DNA of 64,000 bases, from assembly GCA_008973525.1 (NCBI GenBank), contig WACJ01000527.1:682001-746000 (forward strand), written 5' to 3'. The stretch's first letter is position 1, and every line of letters starts with the position of its first letter. This DNA comes from Stenopsyche tienmushanensis. Its lineage: Eukaryota; Arthropoda; Insecta; Trichoptera; Stenopsychidae. This document shows, one piece after another, positions 1 to 11,055 of the stretch. The translations under genes and the position numbers were made by a program. The notes under the pieces were generated by a model. The model worked only from the letters and a program-made list of their open reading frames with translations. It did no database searches and had not been told where the DNA came from.

Positions 1-337
1 TTATCTCATATGATACTTATCTCTGAATATAACAATTATTTGTTTACAATACAATACGCTCAATCGGTTCATTGACTTTTATTTTAACGACGTTCCACGC
101 TAAATTTATATAAAACCAAGATATATGTGTTATGCAATAATATACAAACGCTCGTAGATCGATAATAGTCCTAAATTTTATTTAAAACATAATAATATTA
201 TTTACATTCGAACATTAAAATTTGTGTAAAAAGTATTTCATCACATGGCATTGTTTGAACGTGCTATGGCCAAAATAAATGCTTAAAAATACATCTGTCA
301 CTTGAAGTTTGAATTGAAATCCGTATTTTGTCGTTTT
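1..337. other. AT-rich sequence, no gene seen
   Basis: No open frame, splice-linked coding segment or recognisable repeat is visible here on either strand. Confidence 0.5.
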
Positions 338-1439
338 TTAAACCACCTAACTGTCGCTATTTTTTGCAACACTGCAAGAATCGTGGGTCTTATTTGACCC
401 ATACCAGAAAATCAGCCATTACAAGCATATTTTTGTATTGTTTGCAATAATATGAATGGGGGTGATTAAAATAAGCAATTATTTATTTATTTAAATTTTC
501 ATTCAGCAACAACGATAAAAGGCGATACAAAAGATTCCTTGACGCCCACTTATAAAACCCTAGGGAGGGGAGCCAACTCTATGCCCGTGGGTAACGGTTG
601 AATCCTTGGGGTTATGATGTGGAATAAAGGTGCAGGTGGGGTAGCCCAGCTAACATGAGTTGGGTGCGCAGGTCACCCTGTGATGTATACCCATAAATGG
701 GTGTGTGGAACAGCCTATTATAATAGTTAGTTGAGACTGTGTCAAAGGCATCACCACTATCCCCAACAGCCTAGGCATACAGGGGAGAACGGTTTTAGGC
801 TGTTCGAACGGCGACTCGTCTCCGTGGCTAGATACTACAAATTACCAAATCAATACGAGTACCATGGGAAAGGGGTAGCCCTTGCAGTCCGTCATCTGCT
901 GCAGCCCCCTTCAAACTGAGGTTGGGCTCGTGGAGGCAGTGAACCTGCGATAGTATTCCCTTGAACTTAGAGTAACTCAATCCTTCCTTCTCCAACGCAC
1001 CTTTGGGTGCACGGGGTCTGAAGCTGGTCTTCCTGCAGAAACCTCGCCTTCTTTGGAGGGCGTGGAGCAAAAGGGTTTGGCGCCTGGATGCTCTGCGCGT
1101 AGCGTTTTCCGTGGGGTTAAAAGATCGGTGGAAGACATTCTCTGTGTGGCTATTCCGGGGTAACCCGAAACAGACCATGCAGCGGCGCAGGAAATAGGGT
1201 CGCATTAAAGACCCTCCAATCCAGTTAATCGCTGTCTGTCGTCTGTCTTGTCCAGATCGTTTTATGATGTAGTATAAATGGTGTCATCAGTTACATCAAA
1301 TACGAAAAGGGTTACGTATTTGGTATCGTGGGTCAAATTTGACCCAGTCAGCTGCATATCTCAATTCCTACGGGAGCAAGTCCGTCCTCGGCCGTAGCTT
1401 GTGGGTCAAATTTAATCTACGATACTAGTTAAGGGTTAA
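338..1439. mobile_element. piggyBac-like non-autonomous element (probable)
   Basis: The interval is bounded by TTAA at 338-341 and TTAA at 1436-1439. Reading inward, the left end (TTAAACCACCTAACTG) and the reverse complement of the right end (TTAACCCTTAACTAG) are similar. Inverted GGGTC...GACCC palindromes lie near both ends (about 388 and 1330, with a third partial copy near 1401). TTAA target sites and such palindromic ends are typical of piggyBac-like transposons. No transposase is present. The middle is taken up by a GC-rich segment that looks like a separate insertion. Confidence 0.4.
540..1250. repeat. GC-rich insertion of unknown origin, LINE 5'-UTR-like
   Basis: This roughly 700-bp block is clearly richer in G and C than everything around it. 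It holds short open frames on both strands (for example 828-1205 minus and 1003-1197 plus), but none resembles a known protein. The composition and lack of coding content resemble the 5' untranslated region of a non-LTR retrotransposon. That is inference from composition only, and I cannot name a family. Confidence 0.3.
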
Positions 1440-1556
1440 TACGTTGGTTTATTGAAAAGTTATGATTTGTATTAAAATATGGTAGAACCTCGATTATCCA
1501 GTCTAATTGGATATGAAAGTAGTCCGGATAACGAAAATCCGGATCCGGGCGCGCTG

Positions 1557-2163
1557 AGAAATTTCCCTTGAGCGGGCGCTTGTCGTAAATTTTACATCAT
1601 CAAGTTTTATCCATGTAAATGGTATTTTATTTATATAAATGTTAAGGAATTGCTGTAAGGTTATGAAAAATGATAAATAACTACTTAAAAAAAAACACAT
1701 ATTTGTCTTTCTTTTAAACAAAAAAAAACACTCAATATTCTTATCCTTACAATTGTCGCAAACCACCTCAACTGCCGAATGGTTCTTGCATGTAAAGGAC
1801 TGGCAACGGTAACACTTCATTGATGCTGAGGATCTTTTCTTCTCCAGTGCACATGACCGACAAACACCGCGTTTTTTAAGGAATTGTGCAGATTTATTTT
1901 TTCCAATGAAAAATTCTTCCATTGTTTCCTCTTTTTCCTCAGATTTGTCTGAAGTGCTTTCTTTCTCGATAATACTTTCTTCAGCTTGTTACTCCATTTC
2001 TTCTGATGAGACTACAAGATAATCAGAAAGTAAGTCTCATCATCTCCATAATGGAACACATATCAAAAAACACAAAAATACATTTAGCTAAAAAAAAATG
2101 TAAGGCATTACACTTACACTTTAAGGCACGTGTCGTAAAATTTACGCTCAACGGAAATTTCCA
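1557..2163 (-). mobile_element. piggyBac-like C-terminal fragment between short inverted repeats
   Basis: The open frame at 1503-1922 (minus) begins with a short acidic stretch followed by a cysteine-rich segment of the form CRSC-x13-CYRC-x4-C-x9-CDNC. This spacing resembles the C-terminal cysteine-rich domain of piggyBac-like transposases. The segment is bracketed by inverted GAAATTTCC(C/G)TTGAGCG copies at about 1557 and 2163. It lies inside the Tigger element and so probably entered later. The rest of the transposase is missing. Confidence 0.45.
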
Positions 2164-2252
2164 AATACCAATGAATAAAAAAAACTTCTAAGCACACCCA
2201 ATATGCCTGTAGTTAAGAGAGACACTACTGGCCCTCGAATAGCTTGGAGCTT

Positions 2253-2469
2253 TAGGCCAGATCCACACTATGGTGCCAGTAACAGTTCGATCTCGCTCCG
2301 GTCTCGGTCCGATCAAATATTCTTACACGAGAAACAATGAGCATATTCACACTATCGTATCGTTCCAGAGTGTGAATACGCTCATTGTTTCTCGTGTAAG
2401 AATATTTGATCGGATCGAGACCGGAGCGAGATCGAACCGTTGCTGGCACCATAGTGTGGATCGGGCCTT
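2253..2469. mobile_element. Palindromic MITE, PIF/Harbinger (Tourist)-like
   Basis: Two arms of about 100 bp (roughly 2256-2352 and 2367-2466) are almost perfect reverse complements, separated by about 14 bp. The element begins and ends with GGCC and is flanked on both sides by TTA. A 3-bp TTA/TAA target duplication is the hallmark of PIF/Harbinger elements and their Tourist-like MITEs. Apparent open frames on both strands (2252-2512) are only translations of the palindrome. Confidence 0.65.
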
Positions 2470-2693
2470 ATGCTTGCAACTAAGTGGTAAACGTGGGGGA
2501 CAAAAGTTGTAACCCCTGCTGGAAGGTTAAACTAGCTCTTCTTCTAGAAGCGTTCAATTCGCGAATACGCTTAGGATATATAAGTTGTCCTCAATTACAC
2601 TCTTCTTGTTTCTCAGGCCATTTCATGGCGACATCTAAACACTGAAAAGCTGCAGAATGTCGTAGGACCAATATCTTCCACCTCGCAAATCTA

Positions 2694-3609
2694 TTATTCG
2701 CCTTCTTGATCTTGTTCTTCTGAAGCAAATAATTCTTTAATTATTTTCTCATAATTCACAATTTGGAATCCATCTTTTGCATTGCAATTTAACCACTTGA
2801 TTACATCTCTTTCGTTGCATTCAGCACTTATAGAAATTTGTGCTATTGCTACTGCGTTACTGGAACATACTAAAGGTCTTTTCAAGATTTTGTTTCATTA
2901 TTTTTCAAAGTTGACACATTAAAGAATTCCAACTATCTGCTGCGATGTAGCAACAATCTTTTTAATTTATTTTTTTGTGGAAGCTGATAAATGTTTCTTC
3001 ATATATGTGTCATTTGGTGGAAGAAATTTTACCGTAAACATTTCATCGATCTGGTTTAAACTTTCTATAGATGGGTGCATTGTCTAGTAATAATAATGTT
3101 TTCCCACTTTTATCTATGGAGTTTTGATACTTTTTTACTTCTGGTATGAATTGTTTTTCATATCATGGTTTAAAAACTTCACCATTCATCCAGGCTTTTT
3201 TTCTGATGATCATATTCAACAAGAAGACTTGATATTTTTAAAGCATCTGGGGTTCTTTGATTTTCCAATGGCAGTCTGTGTCTGCCTGCTGCATTTGCAC
3301 ACACCATCGTCAAATCCTTCCTTCTCTACAAATAGCATCAATGTGTCAATTAATGTTTGCTGAAGGTATGTCAACAGAAAGCTTTTCCCCACGAAGTTCT
3401 CTGATACCATATCGTCCATTAAATTTTTCAAGCCAGCCTGAACTTGCTTTGAAGGTGGAATCTCTATTTAATTTTGTATTGAGAAATATTGCTTTTTTAC
3501 ACAGCAATGGACCAAATATTGGCTGTCCGGTTGATCGTCTTTGTATGAACCATATAAAAATACACCCTTCAACTTCTGTATTTCCTGATTTTTCGCTCTG
3601 AGCCTCCAT
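2694..3609 (-). pseudogene. Tigger/Jerky-type transposase remnant
   Basis: Three pieces appear in the right order on the minus strand. The N-terminal piece (3346-3609) matches the CENP-B-type DNA-binding helix-turn-helix of Tigger transposases, with motifs resembling FIWFIQRRSTGQPIFGPLL and STFKASSGWLEKFNGRYGIR. The middle piece holds IGKSKNPRCFKNI (about 3216-3280) and then, in another frame, the DDE core motif LLLLDNAP (about 3070-3110) and a PPNDT motif. The C-terminal piece (2694-2885) contains KWLNCNAKDGFQI. Frameshifts and stops separate the pieces, so it is dead. In the family this protein cuts and pastes the element at TA sites. Confidence 0.8.
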
Positions 3610-3645
3610 CTTCTGATATTCAACAATTAGGATAATCGAGGTTCT

Positions 3646-4403
3646 TTTGTGATAGAATTTATAGATATGCTTAATTTATGTGAAACTATTATATTGGACA
3701 GTATTTCGAAAGGTTTAGTTTGATCAGTTGTATTTCGATCATCGTACATTGTCGTCACAACGTCAATAAAGACGATAAACGTCTTGAAATCGAATTGGTC
3801 TTTCGCAATAATATAGATTTTATATGATGATGCATCAAAATAAATGAACAATATGGAGCAAAATCAAGGATGTGTAAACTCACCTCGATTTATAATCTGA
3901 CTTTCATTCGCGCTGTTTACAAGTGATAAGCGATTTTGCATAATAATTAGCCACTGACGTTTTTGCCATATTTTCTCATATAGTATGAACATTGATGGAA
4001 AAAATATTATCTTATCACTGACGAGCTTTTAGGATACGTTGCCTCAATATCTTTGTTGGCAACGATTCAATGAGCAATTAAATGCTATTATTTGTATTTG
4101 TTTCGTACAAACACCAATTGGCATAAAGCAATTTGATGATTATGCTCAATCAAATGATCTTCGCGTGATAATAATGCTAGCCGCTAAATTATAATGAATG
4201 TTCATGTTTATAAATATTAGACTTGCATCATAAAGATAAAGCCCCTACCAGAGCATTAGTTGTTGTGTGTTATGTGTAAACAAAATTTAGTCACGGTATA
4301 GAATAAATCAAACGCAGCACTGTTGGTTTTTCATATAAAATGTGGTATAAAATCGTAAAAAAAATGTTCAATTCGTTTCGATTCTATGTCACTCATGTTT
4401 ATA
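3646..4403. other. AT-rich intergenic sequence, nothing recognised
   Basis: No conserved coding segment or clear repeat is visible. Confidence 0.5.
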
Positions 4404-4800
4404 CACTCAAACCTCTTTTTGTGCGATTTCGAAGTTATGCGGTTTTTTTTAAAGCATTTTTTTTTTAAATTCATAAAGAGAACGTATCAATATATTTTGG
4501 ATAACAGGAAATAAATCATCAACACTAACCAAAATTTGGAAAAAAAATATAATTTGGGACAGTGTAAATCATATTGCATCTGTTATTGCTGAATAACGAC
4601 CACGCCCTTTATTCTGGTTTAGATTTTTGAAAAAAATGATTTTGTTTTTTTGCATTTTTCCGCGATTTTGGATATATTTTATATAGAAGTTTCAAAGTTA
4701 TGTGGTTTTTAAAATCTATGGAAAACATCTTCACTTTTTCTACGTAAGTCATAGCTTTTTTTGTGCGATTTATTTTTGTGTGATTTTGTAGATCCTCGGT
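4404..4800. repeat. pogo/Tigger-like dispersed repeat, copy A
   Basis: The sequence starting CACTCAAAC at 4404, followed by TTTTTGTGCGATTT and a GAAGTTATGCGG motif, matches 11056-11250 over about 200 bp, with shared ACCAAATTTGGAAA-type and ATTGCATCTGTTAT-type stretches. The second copy carries a Tigger transposase C-terminus, so this one is probably a non-coding relic of the same family. Confidence 0.55.
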
Positions 4801-5200
4801 AATCCGACAAATGTTTTGCAAGGCGTTGTCGGATTATCCAACTTGTCGGATTATAGAGCACTGCTCCCGATCGCTTATAGTCCGGAACTTTTTAGAAATG
4901 AATATTTGTAATCCGAAAGATTATAAAAATGGTGAGATATACATAGATAATACAAGGTCTTATATTATAGAATTAGCGTCATAGACACAATGGCCAAAGC
5001 AGGTATAAAAATAACCTGTTACCGTCATTAAATGTATTCCATGATGATTTTTGAAGCGTTTTATCTGCACCTTGCTAGCTGTAAAATAACTTTGTTTCAA
5101 TGCCATTGACGAAGCGTTACCGTACATTTTTACTATTCTTCTATTTAGATGTCGGATTACAGGGGGTGTCGGATTAGACTGGGGCCGGATTACCGCCGGT
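4801..5200. repeat. Repeat-rich stretch with recurring TCGGATTA motifs
   Basis: TCGGATTA or its complement TAATCCGA occurs repeatedly near 4800, 4838, 4851, 4912, 5154, 5169 and 5190, in both orientations at the two edges. This looks like the multi-motif ends of another pogo-like element, but I could not define exact ends or any coding remnant. Confidence 0.3.
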
Positions 5201-6364
5201 CAATTGTACATCGATTTTTCCTATGCAGTCCCGATGGATCATATGTTGAGTGTGAATTGATATGCTCATATTTAGCATAGATTTAATAGTTTGAGCAAAA
5301 TTACAAAAAGCAAAAAAAAAAAAACTTTAAATATAAACCAATTTCATTTATTTTAAAAGAATAATCGTATTTGAAACTACTACATTTAAAATATATGCAA
5401 ACAACTCAACTTGTCGCTGTATCAAATATACAAATTTGGAGTGTAGTTCAACGTCTATTTATCGCCACGCCGCAATTTTGACAAAAAATTTTACTAGATT
5501 TTACCAATAATCATTATTATTATCCAAATATACATTTTTTTATCGGACAAAAATCAGTAGGACATTAAGACCGGAACAAATATCTATACAATAACAACTA
5601 CAAAAATAATTTCAAATCAATCAACCTTGCTCGGTTACAAACCAGGAACTTAATATATAATATTAAAGCTTTAATTTGCCAATTGCTGACCTTTGTCAAA
5701 AATCGCTTTACATAAACAAAATTATCATAAAAGTCAAAGCCCTTCACGAATACTAATCCTCTAATTAATGTCTAAAACTATTTTATCTTTATACGAGTGT
5801 TTATATTTAAACAGGCTTCGTTTGAAACAGAACAATCAGCATGTTTACGTGTTAATTGTTGATTAATACTCACTGCTTCTGATGGTTGTTGTAATTATAA
5901 CTCTTTGTACATTGCATATTTTAAATGAGAGCTAATATAATGGACCGTTGCTAGTATCGATGATCAAATTTAGTCTTATGGAAATGCCTCGGGCAATTAT
6001 CATATTTTTGTCGTTCTCGAAACAAACAATCGGACTGGTATGAAATACATTTCAATGGTCGTATTTTTTGTACTGATAAAATAATGAAATTTTAATAGCA
6101 TTACGCTATTTCACACGAAAACTTATCGCCCGGTTACAGAGTGAAATGAGGCGATCCGGTTTGGTACATCAATATTAGATAAGAGTCTAATGTTCGACAT
6201 GTTTGACCTGTTGCGAAAGTTAATTACCATATTTAATAAATTGATTCTATAATACGTGAAGTTATAAATGTTATGCGAATTGCTAATTAAAACTATGATT
6301 TAATTCAAATGTGCTTGTATGCAAAATTGGTGCATCGGGGCAAATGCGTGCATTTACGCTAGGG
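5201..6364. other. AT-rich sequence, nothing recognised
   Basis: No coding exon or repeat was recognised. Confidence 0.5.
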
Positions 6365-6965
6365 TCTTATAGAAAGTAAGGTTACAAGGGCTTCTGATGT
6401 CGTAGACCTGGCGTGTAGGGGGGATCCTAACGGCCAGTTTGTTTGTGTGTTTGTCAGCCATCTTGTTCAGTCGCAGTAAATTCTTCTGATGGAGAGGTCG
6501 TCGCGCGCTCCCATCGCCTCCCGTTCATACGAGATCCGTGCGGTTATCCGTTTTTTTTTACTACAGAACAATACCGCCGCGATTATGCATCGGAAGCTCA
6601 TGGAAGTTCATGGTTGTGATGTGATGAGTCGACAAACTTGTCACGAAGTGGGTCAGGTTGTTCATAGAATACTGTATTGATACTCACGACGAGGCAAAGA
6701 GTGGGAGACCATCAGTGATTTCTGACGAACTTATGAAAGAAATTGAAAAGTGTGAAATGATCGCCGTGTGACGCTTGACGACCTTCACAAAGAATTTCCT
6801 GACATTTCTGGAAGTCTCCTTGGTGATATAGTGTCGGAAAAACTTGGCTACAAGAAGTTGTGTGCGAGATATGTGTCCAGAATGCTCCCATCGCGTGAAT
6901 TTTAAGATCGTTTTTCACGGGAGGGAGAAGCTTTTCTGGACTCTTATCATGACGACGAAAAAAAA
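6365..6965 (+). pseudogene. mariner-like transposase N-terminal remnant
   Basis: The open frame 6489-6680 encodes a segment with SYEIRAVIRFFLLQNNTA and VHGCDVMSRQTCHE, matching the N-terminal helix-turn-helix (HTH_48-type) of mariner-family transposases and SETMAR-like proteins. In other frames, 6690-6910 continues with DEAKSGRPSVISDELM, then RRVTLDDLHKEFPDISGSLL and GYKKLCARYVSRMLPS. These correspond to the linker and second helix-turn-helix. At least two frameshifts separate them, and the catalytic DDE domain is missing. The 5' flank at about 6371 (AGTAAGGTTACAAGG) resembles a terminal repeat. Confidence 0.75.
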
Positions 6966-7000
6966 TTTAATATAATTTTGTAAGTAATGCATCGATATAT

Positions 7001-7425
7001 TTAACACTAGGTTTACGGGCGGACCCCTGTTTAAGAACCGCTGGTCTAGTCTATGTAAACATATATGCAGTGCATATATGTTATTTCAAATTGTTATATT
7101 AACCTTTCCCTACCGGTGATGTATTTACTACACTTCGACTCTAATATTTGGAATATCAATATGAAATATAATAGATACGGGCTTCAGAATTTTTGTATTC
7201 CTCCGTAATATAATTACGAATCTCATCAAATTATTATATTATATAAATATTCATCTGCAGCGACGGAAATAAATAATTTGTCGGGAAATCGGGAATTTTT
7301 CGAGTTTTAGTCCGTGTCTCGGCAGAAGGGAATTTTATCAGTCACATTGATGCTGTTATACGAAAATGGGGTTATTAACTCTAACTAACATTTAAATATC
7401 TGATGACGATACCTCCAACGAGTGT
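7001..7425 (+). mobile_element. piggyBac-type end followed by a truncated hAT remnant
   Basis: TTAACACTAGGTTTACGG at about 7002 resembles the terminal repeat of piggyBac-like elements and matches another copy near 11958. From about 7040 to 7425 the sequence matches two other places in the window (47790-48170 and 52375-52660, both on the opposite strand). It ends in the coding fragment LMTIPPTSV (7399-7425), the start of the hAT dimerisation domain, and similarity stops there. Confidence 0.6.
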
Positions 7426-8238
7426 GGATCCACTGTTGTGGGATGTGCTTGAAATGTTCGTCCTCTCATCCTCGGTGTCAGAACTAGAAAGAATGCGTAT
7501 CCTTTCTTGTTACGACACACTTTCAAGAAATTTTCTTCTTCATTATCCGAAGATCCTTCTATTTCTTCACTTTCAATGTATTCATAATTTCACCGTCAGC
7601 TTCGCTTTGGCTTTAATGCATACTGATCTTCTTCGGAAGTATCTTCAGAACAATCTTTGTTGATGTTGATAATTTTTTTCAATATTTTATTATATCTCCT
7701 AGATATACCCATCTTAGTAAAGACTCTTCTTTCACTCTTATATTTATTATTGGAGAAATGTATAAATTCTTTGGATTATATGATTAATTTACGATGTGAA
7801 ATGGTTAAAATTAATGCTATGGTTTCTTGGGTATTACGTTGATGATTAATCGACGAATTAAGATGCCTTCGATGCAGGATTCGAAATTATACCAAATTGA
7901 ACATAAATATAGTTTTCCACTATGCTTCTCACTTTGTGCACGTTGAATGCATAGCATTCGACAGCCGATTCGCATAATTCATATTCAATTTATACTGATT
8001 CATATCGTCGCGATCTGGTTAATTGACAACGATCCAGTCGTCGCACGAGATGCATCGTAAAGTCAACTGTCAATGCATTAATAGCTGCATTTCGTGATTG
8101 ATGTCAAGTGAGCTTTTCGGTTCCGGCAACAGTGGTCATGATCATACCATTGAATTAATTATGCCTACAAACTCAACTATATTCAGCTCATAAAAGAGCC
8201 TCATGATTTTCTTCCATTTATATAAATAAGAGTGCTCT
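7426..8238. other. AT-rich sequence, nothing recognised
   Basis: Open frames here (7403-7663, 7657-7842) lack family features beyond the first few hAT-derived codons. Confidence 0.45.
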
Positions 8239-8535
8239 TTAACCCCTTAAGTGGATATGACGTATATATCCGTCAAGATGTCCTTGCAAGATGGGTATGA
8301 CGGATATATCCGCATTGTGAAAGTTAAGCAAACCTCAATAGAAAATGACGGGTATGTCCGATTGCAGTGTTGTATGCTTTAGATGTAAGAATGATTCATC
8401 TCGGAAACTGATTTGTTCGAACTTGATATACTATTATCGTATACTAGATATGACGTACGTATATGCTAGCGGTGAAAAGATCGTGTCACTACGGATGACA
8501 CTTTTAACAGTGATACGTAACGTTGAAGGGGTTAA
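8239..8535. mobile_element. TTAA-flanked MITE with TTAACCCCTT ends
   Basis: TTAACCCCTTAA at 8239-8250 is mirrored by AAGGGGTTAA at 8526-8535, giving a 297-bp unit with short terminal inverted repeats that include the TTAA site preferred by piggyBac-like transposases. Inside are near-duplicate motifs around GGATATGACGTATATATCCG and GGTATGACGGATATATCCG (8252-8306). No transposase is present. The open frame at 8345-8542 is not recognisable. Confidence 0.55.
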
Positions 8536-8540
8536 GGAAT

Positions 8541-8702
8541 AAATAGTTTCAAAACCAAGATAAGACAAATTCTAGTTGGCAAAAGACTATTGAGGCTAAT
8601 GGAAATTATTTGAGTAAGATGTTTTGTAAAAGTTATACTTATTTAAGGGCGTTTTAAATCTCACCTACGAATTCCGAACGTTCATGTGGTACGCCCTAAT
8701 AC
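8541..8702 (+). repeat. Dispersed repeat, copy 1 of 2 (inverted relative to 14268-14405)
   Basis: The segment containing GTTTTGTAAAAGTTATA and CGAATTCCGAACGTTCATGT matches the reverse complement of 14268-14405 in the same order and spacing. It is non-coding. The shared GAATTCCGAACGTTCATGTG(G/A)TACG end is likely the terminus of a transposon family. Confidence 0.55.
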
Positions 8703-9301
8703 ATCATGACTTTTGTATCTAAAATACATACCAAGTCGAATTTGAAGTTCAATTTGAATGCCAATTATTTTCATAGAATTATAATAATCAATAGAAAATC
8801 ATTGATGTCGTTCGTTCGCCTTGAAATTGAGGCTATCAAACCCACATTATACGATGACTGATTTCGCTCTCTATTGGCACTTGTTTGATTTAAAAAACAT
8901 CATTCCAGGTTATCGTCTAGATATTAAAGGTCGTCGCTAGTCTGATAGACAATCGAAGATAAGACAATCTTATAACTTTGTCCTGTATTTGTTTGTCCTG
9001 TTCATGTCACAATTTATGCGATAAATTTTGAGATCTATTGGGAACTCTTAACACTTTTGTGGCCGCATGATGCATCATGATCGCGCCAGTTGTTCGTGAC
9101 CGGTAATGGAGCATATACATCAGTAATCAATGATTTTTTTATATCTGCTACTGCTGCATCTATTTGAAGTAATTCGTTCAATGATCTGATCCTTTGAGAT
9201 AGTCAGTGAAATTTGAATTTCAAAGTAGTTCTGAATGCTTGCGAACATTCAAAACTTCGCCGGCCCCCAGCGTATGTTTTTGATAATTTGATGCGGCCAT
9301 G
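8703..9301. other. AT-rich sequence, nothing recognised
   Basis: No coding or repeat feature was recognised. Confidence 0.45.
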
Positions 9302-9672
9302 ATAGTGTTAAAATACGTTTAAACAATATAGTTATTTGCTGGATGGTGTTCGTTTTGTTGACTTTGAGGGCATCAATTGAAGAAGTCTAAAGGTGTTAAA
9401 TTGCACGATCTTGGTGGCAAGTTCACATCGCTCATGCAGAATGTCCATCGTGCCATGCGTTGTATGTTTTTTCGGCGAAATGTTTCTCGAATGGAGCACT
9501 GATTTTGATTTTTGTTGTTGTTGATGATTTGTACACATTGTACAATGCTATAACTTTCCATGATAATTTGCCATATACTACCGAATAATTCGCAGTAAAT
9601 TTTACAAATGTTGCTTTAATAACATGTCCTGCTATAATCAAATAAATTTCGAGCGTCCTCATTGAAAGACTC
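9302..9672 (-). mobile_element. mariner-family remnant with transposase C-terminal pieces
   Basis: On the minus strand the element starts at about 9672 with GAGTCTTTCAATGAGGACGCTCG, the same end found at 28077 and 47420. The open frames translate to GHVIKATFVKFTANYSVV and, further on, LPPRSCNLTPLDFF, a conserved catalytic-region motif of mariner (IS630/Tc1) transposases, preceded by MDILHER. Frames shift between pieces. It is an internally deleted, inactive copy. Confidence 0.7.
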
Positions 9673-11055
9673 GTGCATGCGTTTAGCTAATAAATCAGTG
9701 CATATCTTTCATGGTACAATAGGGAGATATACATGATTGATAAAAGTTAGCCTATCTATTGTTTAAATGTATTTTTATGCAAGCAAATATCCCGAAGATT
9801 AACGCCAAAGCTATCCCGTCGAAATAACGTCATTTATAATTTCGCTTGTCTACGTCAATGGAATTGGCCGCGAGTGGAACATTCAATGGCTTGTCGCTCC
9901 CTTATCGTGATAAAATGCGTTAATATAAATATTCTAAAATATAATAAATATTAATTGAATTGATGATCATTTTATTATAAAATTTGCAATAAATTCCCAT
10001 TTGTGTTGTATTAGAATATCAAACATTTCAACGTCAAACGTCTATAATCATCTCAACACAGCGCATATCTCTCATCATATAAAAAGAGTCGATATTTTAT
10101 CAAAAGTTCACATTGATCATGCTAAAAATATTCGCACAAGAAAATCACAACTCTTACATCATATCGAAACAATCGTTTTAGATAATACTCGAGCCGAATC
10201 TTACTATTGTAATCCATCTGTGAAAAACGTGATTTTTCACAATTCAAATATTTCTCAGCGAACAGATGAGCTATTTGCATGCTAATCTTTAAATGACGCA
10301 TGATACGCGACATTCATCTGAATCAATCGGACGCACTTGACGTGTCCAATATGCGCCAACATGGTGCATCCGTTAAACGTCTCGCAAAACAAATTGCGTA
10401 CACAAACAATGATATATATAACACACACATACAGAGTCATTTTTATACATATGGATTAATTCAAAAACCTTCTTGGATACACGCCCAATATCTCAAACAA
10501 AATTTCATCGCAATCGGATTAACGGTATAGGAATGCATCTGAAACAAACATACCGCACGCTAACGTTCATTTTTATATACATAGCGATTAGCATCGCTCT
10601 TACGAACAACTCAATGGTAGGAGTGTTGTTATTTGATTGAATAATTGATCGCTACTCTTTTTCGTGAATCGGTGTCAATTTGGCGGAATGAGAAGCCATC
10701 TCTGTGCTGCGTAAATTGATTGGTTCCCACAAAAAAAGTGCGAAATATGCAGACGATTAATTGGGCTCGAAGCCGCTTCTTTTGATAAAAAGGACGTTTA
10801 TCATTTTTTTTGTATCGTTTCATACATGCATGCATTGCTTGCATGCTTTCAGCGAGTGGTTATTGTCAACATTTACCGAAAATGTGATGCTTAATCCAAA
10901 GCAAAGGTTTCAAATGAGGCAGTTTACATTCCATGTGAATTATTTTGTTTTGCAAACCTGTGATGAAATATATTCTATAAATAACTAAAACTAAAGTACT
11001 ACCAATAGAGTACCGGATGATTTTTTTTAAAATAAATAAACTTAAAATATATATA
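9673..11055. other. AT-rich sequence, no gene recognised
   Basis: Several short open frames exist (10001-10285, 10300-10530, 10761-10988). One has STSNVYNHLNTAH, faintly like the end of a BED zinc finger of hAT transposases, but without the cysteine pair in the right place. I do not call a gene. Confidence 0.4.

Larger units (their letters stand above)
1484..3645 (-). mobile_element. Tigger/pogo-type DNA transposon, decayed, both ends present
   Basis: Perfect 16-bp terminal inverted repeats, AGAACCTCGATTATCC, lie at 1484-1499 and in reverse at 3630-3645. Just inside both is TAATTG (after a 4-bp offset on the left). Between them, the minus strand carries broken pieces of a Tigger/Jerky-type transposase (separate entry). 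The element has itself been hit by at least one later insertion, a palindromic MITE at 2253-2469, and holds a piggyBac-like segment at about 1557-2163. It cannot be active. Confidence 0.8.

Noticed and set aside
828..1205. 125-codon minus-strand frame and 64-codon plus-strand frame in the GC-rich block
   Set aside because: GC-rich sequence has few stops by chance, the two frames overlap on opposite strands, and neither shows a family motif.
2252..2512. Similar open frames on both strands (66 and 80 codons)
   Set aside because: They are the two readings of one palindromic MITE and mirror each other; not a gene.
10001..10285. 94-codon frame with STSNVYNHLNTAH, suggestive of a BED zinc finger
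   Set aside because: The CxxC pair is missing at the right distance and no hAT body follows; too weak to call.
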